A DNA stretch of 64,000 bases, taken from contig JAKJER010000014.1 of assembly GCA_022705325.1 (NCBI GenBank), positions 62,001 to 126,000 on the forward strand, given 5' to 3'. Below the pieces are notes generated by a model. It was given only the letters and a program-made list of their open reading frames with translations, was not told the DNA's origin and ran no database searches. The translations under genes were made by a program, and so were the position numbers. Below, one piece after another: positions 31,327 through 40,182 of the stretch (position 1 is its first letter; every line of letters starts with the position of its first letter). This DNA comes from Planctomycetota bacterium. GTDB lineage: Bacteria; Planctomycetota; Phycisphaerae; SM23-33.

Positions 31327-32696
31327 GTCGCTTGCTCCGTCGCTCCCGCCGGGCCGCTCAGCCGCCACTGGACGACCAGCCTGCGGCGGAAGACGGCGTT
31401 GAACAGGTCGCCCTTGTCCAGGGCCTTCTGTCGCTCGGCCTCAACGCGGAATCGCGCCTGGCAGCGGACGATGATCCGCCGGGGCAGGACCTCGCAGTCC
31501 AGGTCTCTCACGGCCGACAGGTGGTCGCAGTCGAGCCCGTCGGCCACCCGCAGCAGCCCGGCCAGCACGTCGACGCTGTGGCGGTCGCTGCCGTCCAGCA
31601 GGGCGTAGGGCTCGTGCGCGGGCTTGGGCAAGGTCTTGCGGTGATATCGGGCAACGCACGCCACGATCCGCCGCTCGCGCTCGTCCAGGCCCGGCAGGGG
31701 GCTCTGAAGAATGATACGCTGCGAGGTCTTGTGATGGCCTTGTCGGCCCTCCGCCCAGCCGATGTCATGGAGGATGCCGCCCAGATGCAGCCACAATCGC
31801 TGTCGCGGCCCCAGGCCGTGCAAACCAGCCAGTTCGTCGAACAGCCTCAGCGCCAGGCGGGTGACCTGCTCGCTGTGGGCGGCCTCGCTGTTGCATTCCT
31901 CCGCCAGGTGGCGGGCCGCCCGCAACGTGGCCGTCTCGCTGACGGGCCCGGCCGGCGGCTGGGCGGACTGGAGCACGTGGTCGAGGCTGCGGCCCTGGAC
32001 CACCATCTGGACGAAGGCGGCGTCGAGGCGGAACTTGCGCAGCTCGCGGACGGTCCGCTGGAGGTCGTACTCGACGCGGAAGTGGGCGGCGTCCATCGTC
32101 TTGGGCGCGAGGTCCAGCAGGGCGTAGCAGGCGCGGGCGTCGCCGTCGTCGCTGCGCCCGACGCTGCCGGTGTTGACGAAGAGAACGTCGCCCGCGCGGC
32201 GGACGAAGGCCTGGTGGGAATGTCCGCAAACGACGAGGTCCGCCTGGCAGGAGCGGGCCAGCTCCTCCAGCCGGGCGTCGGGCGTGTCGCCGTACAGGTG
32301 CTCGTCGGCGGAGGCCGGACTGCCGTGGCAGAGCAGGACGCGCCGCCCGGCCTGTTCGAGTCGCTGCTGCACCGGCAGCGAGGCGAGGTAGTCGCGGCTG
32401 TCGGCGCTGAGGTGGTTGTAGGCCCAGCTCGCCGCCAGGCGCTTGAGGGTCTGCTTGGGGGGCTTGTTCCTGGCCCGCCGCCGGGGGACGTCGAGGACCT
32501 TCAGGTCGTAGTTGCCGACGACCGAAACCGCCTGGACGCTGCGCAGCAGGCGGACGGTCTGGTCGGGGAAGGGCCCGTAGCCGACGAAATCGCCGGTGTT
32601 CCAGACGGCTGTCGCCCCTTGGCCCCGAGCGTGCTCCAGCACCGCCTCCAGGGCGGGCAGGTTCGCGTGGGCGTCGCCGAGAAGGGCGATCCTCAT
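31323..32696 (-). CDS. Calcineurin-like phosphoesterase fused to a Ppx-type HD domain
   Basis: A 457-residue two-domain protein. Residues 1-210 are a metallophosphoesterase: Asp8/His10 (LGDAHAN), Asp36 (NTGDFVGYGP), Asn62 (GNYD), His124 (LCHGSP) and His159/His161 (CGHSH). Residues about 255-450 resemble the C-terminal HD domain of exopolyphosphatase/GppA: HLGGILHDIG with His310-Asp311, GHHKTSQRIIL, RYHRK and LLRVADGLD. With CHAD and PPK1 encoded on either side and ATGA overlaps at both ends, a role in polyphosphate or (p)ppGpp turnover is likely. The enzymatic pairing has not, to my knowledge, been described; the actual substrate is inferred. Confidence 0.85.
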   Translation of the reverse strand: MRIALLGDAHANLPALEAVLEHARGQGATAVWNTGDFVGYGPFPDQTVRLLRSVQAVSVVGNYDLKVLDVPRRRARNKPPKQTLKRLAASWAYNHLSADSRDYLASLPVQQRLEQAGRRVLLCHGSPASADEHLYGDTPDARLEELARSCQADLVVCGHSHQAFVRRAGDVLFVNTGSVGRSDDGDARACYALLDLAPKTMDAAHFRVEYDLQRTVRELRKFRLDAAFVQMVVQGRSLDHVLQSAQPPAGPVSETATLRAARHLAEECNSEAAHSEQVTRLALRLFDELAGLHGLGPRQRLWLHLGGILHDIGWAEGRQGHHKTSQRIILQSPLPGLDERERRIVACVARYHRKTLPKPAHEPYALLDGSDRHSVDVLAGLLRVADGLDCDHLSAVRDLDCEVLPRRIIVRCQARFRVEAERQKALDKGDLFNAVFRRRLVVQWRLSGPAGATEQAT

Positions 32697-33793
32697 GGCC
32701 CGGCCTCCGCGGGCGGCTGTGCCTCGCCGTCGGCCGGCGCCGCCGAAGCGGGCGCCTCGGGGCCGGCCTGTCCGCACGGCGCGTGCTGCGAGAGGGCCTT
32801 GAGCATCTTCGTCCAGACGCGCTTGTGGGCGCACTTGGCCCACTCCTGGCCCAGGCGGTCGAACAACTCGCGCCGTCGTCCCGCGCACGCCTGCTCCAGC
32901 AGGTGGATCCCGCGGTGCAGGCGTCGCTGCCCGCGGGCCGAGCCGGAGTATTCGAGCGCCCGCTGTCGCTCCTGGTTGAGGAACTCGGGCAGTCGTTCGA
33001 GCCAGACGTCGCAGTCGTGGATCTCGCCCAGGACGGTCTGGAGCTTGCGCGCCCAGCGGACGGGCTCGGCCAGCGCCCGCTCCAGGAGCGGCTCGAAGAT
33101 CTCCATCGCGTAGCGAAGGTGCTTGGCGGCGATCCGCATGGCGTGGTGGCGGTCGGCGGCCTGCGGTTGACGGAGGAACGGCTCGTAGGTCAGCAGATCT
33201 TCCAGGCGGGCCGCGATCGTCTGGCTTGCCCGCTGAAGCAGGGCGTCGGTGAGCGGGGGCGCGTCTTCCGCCCGCTCCAGGCGCTGCCTCGCCCGCAACC
33301 GTAGCAGCGAATCGGTCATGCGGTCGATCAGCCCCGACTCGCCGACGCGCCGGACCATCTTCAGGACGCTTTGCTGAAGGGCGGCGCGGTGCTGGCGGAG
33401 GCGAAGCAGCAGCCGCGCCAGGCCCGGACGGGCCTTGCCGTCTTCCACGCCGGCCAGGAACTGCTCGATGAAGAGGACCTGCACGTCGGCGTCGCGGGCG
33501 CGGCCGAGGCTCCTGGTGATGCGCCGGACCTCCTTGGCCCACTCCTTGAGCCGCCGGCGCGGCAGACAGTCGCCGAACAGCTCCAGCGCGGTGCGCAGAC
33601 GCCGGCTGGCCACCCGCATTCGGTGGACGCACTCGATGTCCTCGGCCCGGGCCGTGCCGTCCATCTCCTTGCCCAATGCCTCCAGGCGATGGAGCATCGC
33701 CTCGGCGGCCAGCAGGCGCGTGGCGGCGTCGCACGCGGGAGCGCCCGGCGCGGAGGACGAGGAGTCGATCTGCCTTTTCGGGAAACCGCCCAT
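32693..33793 (-). CDS. CHAD domain protein
   Basis: A 366-residue cytoplasmic protein. The conserved histidine alpha-helical domain is seen as two four-helix halves, with HRMRVASRRLRTALELF (57-73) and HAMRIAAKHLRYAMEIFEPLL in the second half, plus LGEIHDCDVWLERL. Arginines and lysines line the central groove; known CHAD proteins bind polyphosphate. The 40-residue C-terminus is Ala/Pro/Gly-rich. It begins the polyphosphate operon, overlapping the phosphoesterase-HD gene by four bases. A promoter with TTTCCA, 17 bp and TAGAAT precedes ATG 33793. Its likely role is to direct the phosphoesterase or PPK1 to polyphosphate granules (inferred). Confidence 0.9.
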   Translation of the reverse strand: MGGFPKRQIDSSSSAPGAPACDAATRLLAAEAMLHRLEALGKEMDGTARAEDIECVHRMRVASRRLRTALELFGDCLPRRRLKEWAKEVRRITRSLGRARDADVQVLFIEQFLAGVEDGKARPGLARLLLRLRQHRAALQQSVLKMVRRVGESGLIDRMTDSLLRLRARQRLERAEDAPPLTDALLQRASQTIAARLEDLLTYEPFLRQPQAADRHHAMRIAAKHLRYAMEIFEPLLERALAEPVRWARKLQTVLGEIHDCDVWLERLPEFLNQERQRALEYSGSARGQRRLHRGIHLLEQACAGRRRELFDRLGQEWAKCAHKRVWTKMLKALSQHAPCGQAGPEAPASAAPADGEAQPPAEAGP

Positions 33794-33805
33794 ATCAGAC
33801 CTTGC

Positions 33806-33834
33806 ATTCTACCCCTGAGAGGAAGACATGGAAA
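33806..33834 (-). promoter_or_regulatory. Promoter of the polyphosphate operon
   Basis: Minus strand TTTCCA, 17-bp spacer, TAGAAT; the -10 lies 12 bases before the CHAD start. Confidence 0.5.
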
Positions 33835-34035
33835 GGGCACGACGCCGCCGTCGTCACGACGAGGCTTAACACGATCTCAACAAAGCGGTCCTCGATGGGT
33901 CCGTGGCCGCCGGCTGCCCTCCCGTCACCGGGCGGCGGTCAGGGGGCCTGGAACCTGGTACGATGGCCCGGCGCGGCGGGCAGGGAGAATCACAGTCCGG
34001 CCACGCGGACTGCCCGCACGCGCCGGCGCAACGCA

Positions 34036-34078
34036 GAGCCCACGGGCCCGGCCCCGAGGGCAGGTTTCCCGTGGGCTT
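34036..34078 (-). terminator. Terminator hairpin, GCCCACGG family copy 5
   Basis: GCCCACGGG / CCCGTGGGC stem of nine (plus two weaker pairs) with a 21-base GC-rich loop; 3' of the PEP-CTERM gene. A separate AGTCCG-GCCACG-CGGACT hairpin lies just beyond. The remaining bases of the 33794-34105 gap show no gene. Confidence 0.55.
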
Positions 34079-34105
34079 GTTCTGCGGAGCGGACAGCCGC
34101 GAGTC

Positions 34106-37100
34106 TTACCTTCGTCGCCGGCGGATGTACCCGCCGATCCCGCCGACCGCCAGCGTCAGCAAGGCGAGCGAAGCGGGCTCGGGCACAGCCGTCAGCCGCA
34201 GGGCCTCGGCCCCGCCGGTCTGAGCGTCCAGGTCGACGATCTCGGCCACCCAGGTGATCCGTCCGCCGTCGGCCCGGCTGGCGTCGATGACCAGGCCGCT
34301 GAGGTCCACGTTGGTGATCCCGTTGGCGGCGGTGAGGATGTCGAAGCTCATGCCGTGCGTCGCCTCGAAGCCCAGGACGACCTCGATGATCGAGCCGGGC
34401 TCGAAGGTGGCGGTGTCGTTGACGGCGATCCAGTCGTAGCTGACGCCCTGGGCCGTGCCGTTGAGTTCGGCCTCCAGGATCGCGCCGCCCTGCTGGAGGT
34501 AGCTGCCGCCGATGGACAGCTTGCCGGGGCTGGTTCCGGCGGCGATCGTGCCGCTCTGGACGGTGACGCTCCCGCCGATGGCGCCCGTGCCGCCCAGCGT
34601 CCCGCCGGCCACCAGGACCGGCCCGCTGCCGGTGCCCGAGCCGGTGGTGTTGTTCACCAGCAGCGTGCCATCGACGATGGTCGTCCCGCCGCTGTACGTG
34701 CTGGCGCCGGTCAGGGTCTGCGTGCCCTCGCCGATCTTCCGCAGGGCCAACGCGCCGCCGGTCGGGCCGTTCTCGATCAGCCCGCCGTAGCCGGCATCGT
34801 GCCAGGTCCCGTCGTGATTGAGCTGGCCCACCTCCAGCGTGCTGGTCCCGCTGCCCCAGTTCACGCGGACCAGGCCGCTGCCGGACAGGCCCGCCACCGT
34901 CTGCGTGAAGGCCCCGCTCAGGTTGTTGTACCACAGCCCGCCGTTGACGGTCAGGTCCGCCCCGGCCGGGATCGCCGGGCCCTGCAACTGCACGTTGCCG
35001 CCGGGCGCCAGCGTCACGTCGCCGATGAAGTCGTGTCCGGTGTTGCTCAGCGTGATCCGGCCGGCCGACCCCTCGAACGTGACGTTGCCCGTGCCGGTGA
35101 TCTTCGAGGCGATGCTCAGGCGGTCGTTGTTCTCGTTACGGAAGACGAGGTCCTCGTTCTGGAGGGTGATCAGACCGCGGAGCTCGCCCGCCAGGGCCGT
35201 TCCGGCCAGATGGGCGATGGTGACCTTGCCGCCGGCCTGACTGCTGACGGTGATGGGATTGCTGAGGATGCTGTTGGGGCCCCAACTCGTGCTGGGGGCG
35301 ATCTCCAGACGGATATCGTTGGCCCCCGTGGCGGCGTCGCCGAGGACGAGGGGTCCCGTCCCGGCCGGCGTCTTGCTGACCGTGTCCAGGAACAGCGTGC
35401 CCTGGCTGAGCAGGATCCCGCCGCCCCAGGTGCTGTTGCCGGTCAGCGACATTCTACCGGCGCCGGTCTTCACCAGGACCATCTCGTTTTCGAAACCCGG
35501 GTGATCGGAGATGACCGATGACACGAGCAGATCGGTGGCAACGCTTCCGTCGGCTACGTCGAACGTGGTCTTGGTGGCCGAGTCTGTCCCGACGAGGCAA
35601 AGCGTGCCGGAGATGGTCGAGGTGGTCGAGCTGGCGTTGGTCGTGATCAGACCGTCGCCCCAGTTGCCCGTCCGCCAGGCCCGTCCGCTGGAGCCCGAAG
35701 CGATGATGTTGCCGCCAGTCAGAACGATGTTGCCGGCGTAGTTGTCGCTGTTCAGGAAGCGGATCGTCCCGCCATTGGCCACGATCTGGTTGACCAGCCC
35801 GCCGCCGGTGACCCAGTTGGCGCCGAACTGCACCTCGGCGCCACTGTTGACGGTGACGGTATGCCCGGTGCCGAATTGTCCCGTTGACGTGCCGCCCGGG
35901 AAGCCCATCCCGCCGCGGTTGAACACCACCACGCCCTGGTCGACAATCGTTCCGCCGGTGTTGTTCATCATGCCCGTGAACGTCTGTGTCCCGGCGCCGA
36001 TCTTGCGGAGCGCCACCTTCGCCGAACCGTTCCCGCCGTTCTGGATCGTCCCGCCGAAGCTCCCGCTGCCCCCGGCTGCGCCGACCGTCAGCGTCGGGCT
36101 CGTGCCCACCGACGGGTGGACCTGGATGACGCCCGTGCCGTTGAGCGCATTGATCGTCTCGCCGGTGGAGTTGAAGTACAGCGTGCCGTTGACCGTCACG
36201 TTCGAGGCGTCCGGGATGATGCTCGTGCCGTTGAGCTGGAGGATCGTGCTCGGATTCACCGTTACGTTGCCGACAAAGTCGTTGGTGTTGTTGTCCAGCG
36301 TGACGCGCCGGCCGGTGCCCTGCGAGTCGATGATCACGTTGCCCGTGCCGGTGATCTTGCCTCGGAAGGTGGTGCGGTCGCTCGAGCCGGCCTGGAGGAT
36401 CACGTCTCGTTGGAGCGTGATCGTGCCGTCGTAGTACGTGGGCACGGCGCCGGGATTCATCTGGATCGTGCCGATCCGCACCTCGCCGCCCGCCTGGCTG
36501 CTGACCAGGATCGGGTTGGTGACGGCGGCAGAGCCGCTGGCGAACCCCGCCAGCAGCGACACGTTGCCCGCGCCGGTTGCCGCGTCGCCCAGGGTGATCG
36601 TGCCCGAGGACAGGGCGGTGTTGGCGTTGACCTGGATCGTGCCCTGGCTGATGGTCGTGCCGCCGGTGAAGGTGTTGGCGTTGGTCAGCGTGAGTGTGCC
36701 CGCGCCGTCCTTGACCAGCCCGGCGGAGCCGGCGATCACCGAGGAGATCGTGGCGTTCTGGTTGGCCGTGACCCACGGGCCGGTCATCGTGAGCGTGCCG
36801 CTCTGGACGGTGTAGCCGGCGGCGTCGAAGGTGACCGACCGGGCGGCCACCGGGCCGGAGATCGAGACCGTCCCGCCCGCGGCGCCGAAGACGGCGTTGT
36901 TGAGCGTGGCACTGCTCCAGACCACGTCGCTCGTGCCCGAGCCGGGGTACCAGTTGGCCGTCGTGTCCGTGTCCCACGTGCCGCTGCCTCCGCCCGCACC
37001 GTTGGAGCCGTCGGCGTCGCCGCCGTCCCAGTGCAGCGTGGCCCCCGCCCGCAGGAACTGCGAAGACGCCAGGACCGTGTCGCTCAAGCGCACCTCATCC

Positions 37101-37861
37101 AGCCACCCGTCCAACGCCCGCCCGCCGGCGCCCTGGCCCATCAACAGCGGATTGTCGTCGTACACGATCGGATTGGTTGTCGTGCCGCTGCCCCGAAGGA
37201 CGTAGTCCACGTACAGCTCGACCCGGCGCGTCGTGTCGTTGTACGTCAACGCCAGGTGGTGCCACTTGCCGTCGTTGAGGGCGAAGCTCGTGCTCGTGCC
37301 GAACGACTGGTTGAAACCGCTGCCGCTGCCGCTGCCCAGGGGCTGGCTGTCCACGCGGACGCGGAAGGTGTCATTGCTGCTGGTGTCCAGAAGCCACGTG
37401 CATCCGCCCGCGTCGGCGCGGTTCTTGCCGAACAGGCTGGGATAGTTCACGTGGCCCTCGGCCTTGTAGAACGTCTCCGCCGTGAAGCTGCGGGGCTTGA
37501 GGACCGAGGTGGCCCCGCCCGGGTCCGCCACGTTCACCCGCCCGCCGTCGCCTGTGTTGGGATTGGCCGGGATGGCGGTGTTGTCGAACTTCAGCGACGT
37601 GTCATTGGAGGCGTTCAGCAGGGCCCCCAGAAGTCCGTCATAGATCAGCGCGCCGGGCACGTCGGCGTTGTGGACCGGCGCGGCCCCCGAGCCGCTGGCG
37701 ACGGCTGTGCCCGTCAGGCTGTTGTATTGCGAGACCAGCGAGCTTGCCGTCGTGCCGGCTGCGGCGTCGTCAAACTGCCAATAGCCGACCCCAGCCGCCG
37801 ATACCGTGCCCGTCACTGCGCAAGCCACAACGGCTACCCAGAATGCATTTCGCGGGTTCAT
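34106..37861 (-). CDS. PEP-CTERM protein with LamG domain and autotransporter-type beta-strand repeats
   Basis: A 1251-residue exported surface protein. Order: signal peptide (1 to about 22), a LamG/concanavalin-like domain (about 80-280, including DGKWHHLALTYND and LDGWLDEVRL), then at least four autotransporter-associated beta-strand repeats, each with a VKDGAGTLTLTN-like entry (KDGAGTLTL, RKIGAGTQTF, KTGAGRMSL, RKIGEGTQTL) and a GGTTI-like turn. The C-terminus, VPEPASLALLTL followed by a hydrophobic segment and RRRR, is a PEP-CTERM sorting tag recognised by exosortase, in a system linked to exopolysaccharide. No exosortase is in the window. Glycan adhesion is probable. ATG 37861 has GGAG upstream and a TGGACA/TAGAAT promoter. 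Confidence 0.92.
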   Translation of the reverse strand: MNPRNAFWVAVVACAVTGTVSAAGVGYWQFDDAAAGTTASSLVSQYNSLTGTAVASGSGAAPVHNADVPGALIYDGLLGALLNASNDTSLKFDNTAIPANPNTGDGGRVNVADPGGATSVLKPRSFTAETFYKAEGHVNYPSLFGKNRADAGGCTWLLDTSSNDTFRVRVDSQPLGSGSGSGFNQSFGTSTSFALNDGKWHHLALTYNDTTRRVELYVDYVLRGSGTTTNPIVYDDNPLLMGQGAGGRALDGWLDEVRLSDTVLASSQFLRAGATLHWDGGDADGSNGAGGGSGTWDTDTTANWYPGSGTSDVVWSSATLNNAVFGAAGGTVSISGPVAARSVTFDAAGYTVQSGTLTMTGPWVTANQNATISSVIAGSAGLVKDGAGTLTLTNANTFTGGTTISQGTIQVNANTALSSGTITLGDAATGAGNVSLLAGFASGSAAVTNPILVSSQAGGEVRIGTIQMNPGAVPTYYDGTITLQRDVILQAGSSDRTTFRGKITGTGNVIIDSQGTGRRVTLDNNTNDFVGNVTVNPSTILQLNGTSIIPDASNVTVNGTLYFNSTGETINALNGTGVIQVHPSVGTSPTLTVGAAGGSGSFGGTIQNGGNGSAKVALRKIGAGTQTFTGMMNNTGGTIVDQGVVVFNRGGMGFPGGTSTGQFGTGHTVTVNSGAEVQFGANWVTGGGLVNQIVANGGTIRFLNSDNYAGNIVLTGGNIIASGSSGRAWRTGNWGDGLITTNASSTTSTISGTLCLVGTDSATKTTFDVADGSVATDLLVSSVISDHPGFENEMVLVKTGAGRMSLTGNSTWGGGILLSQGTLFLDTVSKTPAGTGPLVLGDAATGANDIRLEIAPSTSWGPNSILSNPITVSSQAGGKVTIAHLAGTALAGELRGLITLQNEDLVFRNENNDRLSIASKITGTGNVTFEGSAGRITLSNTGHDFIGDVTLAPGGNVQLQGPAIPAGADLTVNGGLWYNNLSGAFTQTVAGLSGSGLVRVNWGSGTSTLEVGQLNHDGTWHDAGYGGLIENGPTGGALALRKIGEGTQTLTGASTYSGGTTIVDGTLLVNNTTGSGTGSGPVLVAGGTLGGTGAIGGSVTVQSGTIAAGTSPGKLSIGGSYLQQGGAILEAELNGTAQGVSYDWIAVNDTATFEPGSIIEVVLGFEATHGMSFDILTAANGITNVDLSGLVIDASRADGGRITWVAEIVDLDAQTGGAEALRLTAVPEPASLALLTLAVGGIGGYIRRRRR

Positions 37862-37948
37862 AGTCCGCTCTCCTTCACTTTTCTCGTGCGCTCCTGCCGG
37901 GAGATGCCCGTTCAGCGGCCGGTGCAAACACCGCCCGCTATTCCCCCT

Positions 37949-37976
37949 ATTCTACCCTTGTTGCGGAAACTGTCCA
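37949..37976 (-). promoter_or_regulatory. Promoter for PEP-CTERM gene
   Basis: Minus strand TGGACA, 16-bp spacer, TAGAAT. Confidence 0.5.
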
Positions 37977-38067
37977 GTGCGAATCGGCGTTCGGAAGCAG
38001 CCAAAAAGACGCGGCGCCGGACGAAAGGTCAGGCGCCGCGCGTGGGAGCTTCATAGACCGAGGCGAG

Positions 38068-38919
38068 TTACCGCTCGGCATCCCTTCGCCGCAACTGCTC
38101 GCGGATCTCCTTCAGGGCCTTCTCCATCTCTTCCACCTGGCGGCGGAGATGAATGATCTGCTCGCGGAGATCGGCCTCGACGCGGTCCCCGCCTTCGCGT
38201 CGCACACGAGCGCCTTCCCCTTCGCCGTCGCCCTCGCGACGGACGCGGGGGACTTCCCGGCCTTCTCCGCCCTCACGGTGGACGCGGGGCACGTCGCCTT
38301 CGCCTTCGCGGCGGACGCGCGGGACATCGCCTTCGCCCTCACGTCGCACACGAGCACCTTCCCCTTCACCGTCGCCTTCACGCCGGACACGCGGGACTTC
38401 CCGGCCTTCCCCGCCTTCGCGCCGGACGCGGGGTACGTCGCCTTCGCCTTCGCGGCGGACGCGGGGCACGTCACCCTCCCCCTCGCGCCGGACGCGGGGC
38501 ACTTCGCCTTCGCCCTCACGACGGACGCGGGGCACGTCGCCCCCGCCTTCGCGCCGAGGCGCGTCAGCTCCTCCCTCACGCCGATCCCTCTCGCCCCCGC
38601 CCGCGGCGGCGATGCTCTTGAGCCATTTCTGATTGCCCTCGTTGACATACTGCAACTCCACCACCTGTCCGGGCGTGAGTTTGCGGACAGCCGCCAGCAA
38701 ATCCTGGTTGCGGGCGGGCACGATCACGGTGGCAGTCTGGGAGCCCTCGACCTGCTGGACCATCATCGCCAGATGCTCGCGAGATTCGATCCGCTGCTCG
38801 ACCAGGCGGAGGAACTTCACCCGAAGCGATCGCGCCCCTCTGGGCCCCTCCTCGGCCGCCGGCGCCAAAGCCGCCCCCGCGCACACCAAGCCTAGCAGGA
38901 TCAGTGAGATTCGTCGCAT
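38068..38919 (-). CDS. Exported Arg/Glu/Gly repeat protein with C-terminal coiled coil
   Basis: A 283-residue protein: signal peptide (1 to about 22, PAAEE), a folded-looking region (30-105) with TATVIVPARNQDLLAAVRK, then residues 111-245 built of VRREGEGDVPR-type units of 11-13 residues, and a C-terminal heptad helix (246-283, LREQIIHLRRQVEEMEKALKE) likely to form a coiled coil. Two 48-residue blocks (143-190 and 191-238) differ at one position, so a 144-bp segment was duplicated recently. The repeat is dominated by alternating Arg and Glu. No known family was recognised; it may be a periplasmic or surface-linked scaffold. The opposite strand is also open here, which is a side effect of the repeat. 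A TAGAAT hexamer at 38984-38989 may be its -10. Confidence 0.7.
   Translation of the reverse strand: MRRISLILLGLVCAGAALAPAAEEGPRGARSLRVKFLRLVEQRIESREHLAMMVQQVEGSQTATVIVPARNQDLLAAVRKLTPGQVVELQYVNEGNQKWLKSIAAAGGGERDRREGGADAPRREGGGDVPRVRREGEGEVPRVRREGEGDVPRVRREGEGDVPRVRREGGEGREVPRVRREGDGEGEGARVRREGEGDVPRVRREGEGDVPRVHREGGEGREVPRVRREGDGEGEGARVRREGGDRVEADLREQIIHLRRQVEEMEKALKEIREQLRRRDAER
38206..38493 (-). repeat. Tandem duplication of a 144-bp coding repeat block
   Basis: Copies at 38206-38349 and 38350-38493, each encoding 48 residues made of four VRREG-type units; they encode one different residue (Arg to His). Confidence 0.85.
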
Positions 38920-39078
38920 CGCTGGACTCCTTTGGCCCCAGGGGCCGATGGGTGTCGCCCGCCCGTGCGGGCCAAGCCGCCATATTCTACACCCGGCCGA
39001 TGAGGAAGGAATGAAAAAGCACCCCGCGCCGATTGCGATTCTTCAGTCTTGAATCACCGCGTTCCATGCCCTGACGCC

Positions 39079-40077
39079 CTACGGCCCGACGCGAACGCGC
39101 GCGAGCACGCGCAGGGCCCATTCGACCTGCCCGTCGGGGAAGGTTTGCGCCTCCAGGCGCTCGTTGAGCGGGATCAAGTGGACGTCGCGGCCCTCGCGGC
39201 GATAGAGCTTGCAGGTCACCCCGATCTGACCGCGAAGCTGCACGACGGCGGGCCGGCCGTCGGCTGCCGGGGCTGACGGGCTCAGCAGGACCAGGTCCCC
39301 GTGGCGAATGTCGGGGCTCATCGAGTCCCCGTCGATCCGCAGGGCGAAGGCGTCGCCGAAGCGGGCCTTGATGCTCGCGGCGGCCAGGTACTCCGCCAGT
39401 TCGCCCTCGCGCGGCGAGCGAAGGGTGATCAACTGGACCACGTCGCTGCCGGTCTCGCCGGTGAGTTCGACGCTCTGGGCCTGGCGCGGGGACCACCCGA
39501 CGTGGCGGGCGATCAGATCGGACAGGGCTGTCACGCCCGCCTGCGCGTCCCGCGTGGACCAGAACTGCGCCAGCCCGGCGGCGCTGCGCCCGAGGATGGG
39601 GACCCAGTCTTTCCGGGCCTGCCGAGGCGAGGGTTGCGGGGGCTCGCGACCCGCCGATGCCGCCTCGGGGGCGTGGAGCCCGCCGGCCTGTTCGGCTTCT
39701 GCCGGCACAACGCTCTCTTGCGGCTTGGCGGGGAACTTCAGGGCCTGGTCGAGAATGTCCATGAAGGCAGCCAGCGAGGCGGCCGCGGAGGGACTGCGCG
39801 ACAGCAGCTCAGCCGCCCGCCTGAGGATCGGGTGATCGGCGGGGATAGCCTGGCCCGCCTGCTCGCCGGTGATCAGCCAGCGGAGGTCGATGGCGGCGAG
39901 TTCGGCGATCCGAACCAGCACGTCAACGGGAGGCAACCGCGACGACTCGTAATAATCGTACGTGCTGGGCGACAGCCCTAACTGCTTGGCGAAGGCTGCC
40001 TTGCCTCTCGGTCCGGCCAGCTCGATGCGAACCTGGGCTATCCGGGCACATACGTCTTTCTGCGAAGAATTCTTCAT
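39079..40077 (-). CDS. LexA/CI-type repressor: HTH plus S24 peptidase domain
   Basis: A 332-residue cytoplasmic transcription factor. Residues about 11-68 form a Cro/CI-type helix-turn-helix (AAFAKQLGLSPSTYDYYESSRLPP). A variable linker (80-210) contains Ala-Gly pairs suited to self-cleavage. The C-terminal S24 domain has Ser252 (DGDSMSPDIRHGDLVLL) and Lys290 (VTCKLYRREG), 38 residues apart as in LexA, so the Ser-Lys dyad is intact. Such proteins are cleaved when RecA is activated. It is transcribed away from a 52-aa gene across a 105-bp AT-rich region holding an operator-like inverted repeat. A prophage remnant or a stand-alone stress switch both fit. No SOS gene neighbour is visible except xseA. 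Confidence 0.88.
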   Translation of the reverse strand: MKNSSQKDVCARIAQVRIELAGPRGKAAFAKQLGLSPSTYDYYESSRLPPVDVLVRIAELAAIDLRWLITGEQAGQAIPADHPILRRAAELLSRSPSAAASLAAFMDILDQALKFPAKPQESVVPAEAEQAGGLHAPEAASAGREPPQPSPRQARKDWVPILGRSAAGLAQFWSTRDAQAGVTALSDLIARHVGWSPRQAQSVELTGETGSDVVQLITLRSPREGELAEYLAAASIKARFGDAFALRIDGDSMSPDIRHGDLVLLSPSAPAADGRPAVVQLRGQIGVTCKLYRREGRDVHLIPLNERLEAQTFPDGQVEWALRVLARVRVGP

Positions 40078-40089
40078 GTGAAGCACTTT

Positions 40090-40130
40090 TTTGCGAATAA
40101 TTATGTTGATAATATTCGCAAACGCGAATA
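40090..40130. promoter_or_regulatory. Operator region of the S24 repressor
   Basis: Half-site GCGAATA appears at 40093-40099, inverted at 40113-40119 and again direct at 40124-40130. The pair TATTCGC-AAAC-GCGAATA (40113-40130) is a perfect inverted repeat with four-base spacer; the outer pair TTTGCGAATA/TATTCGCAAA spans 40090-40122. Confidence 0.7.
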
Positions 40131-40134
40131 TAAT
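40106..40134 (+). promoter_or_regulatory. Near-consensus promoter for the 52-aa gene
   Basis: TTGATA, 17-bp spacer, TATAAT. The operator pair overlaps the spacer and the -10, so a bound repressor would block polymerase. Confidence 0.75.
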
Positions 40135-40182
40135 CCTCCACGAACCAGAGTATCGAAAGTCATTCTAGCTGGAGTGGCGGCC

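Noticed and set aside
38149..38895. A 248-codon frame antisense to the Arg/Glu repeat gene
   Set aside because: Open only because the repeats have no stops in that frame; no ribosome site and no signal.
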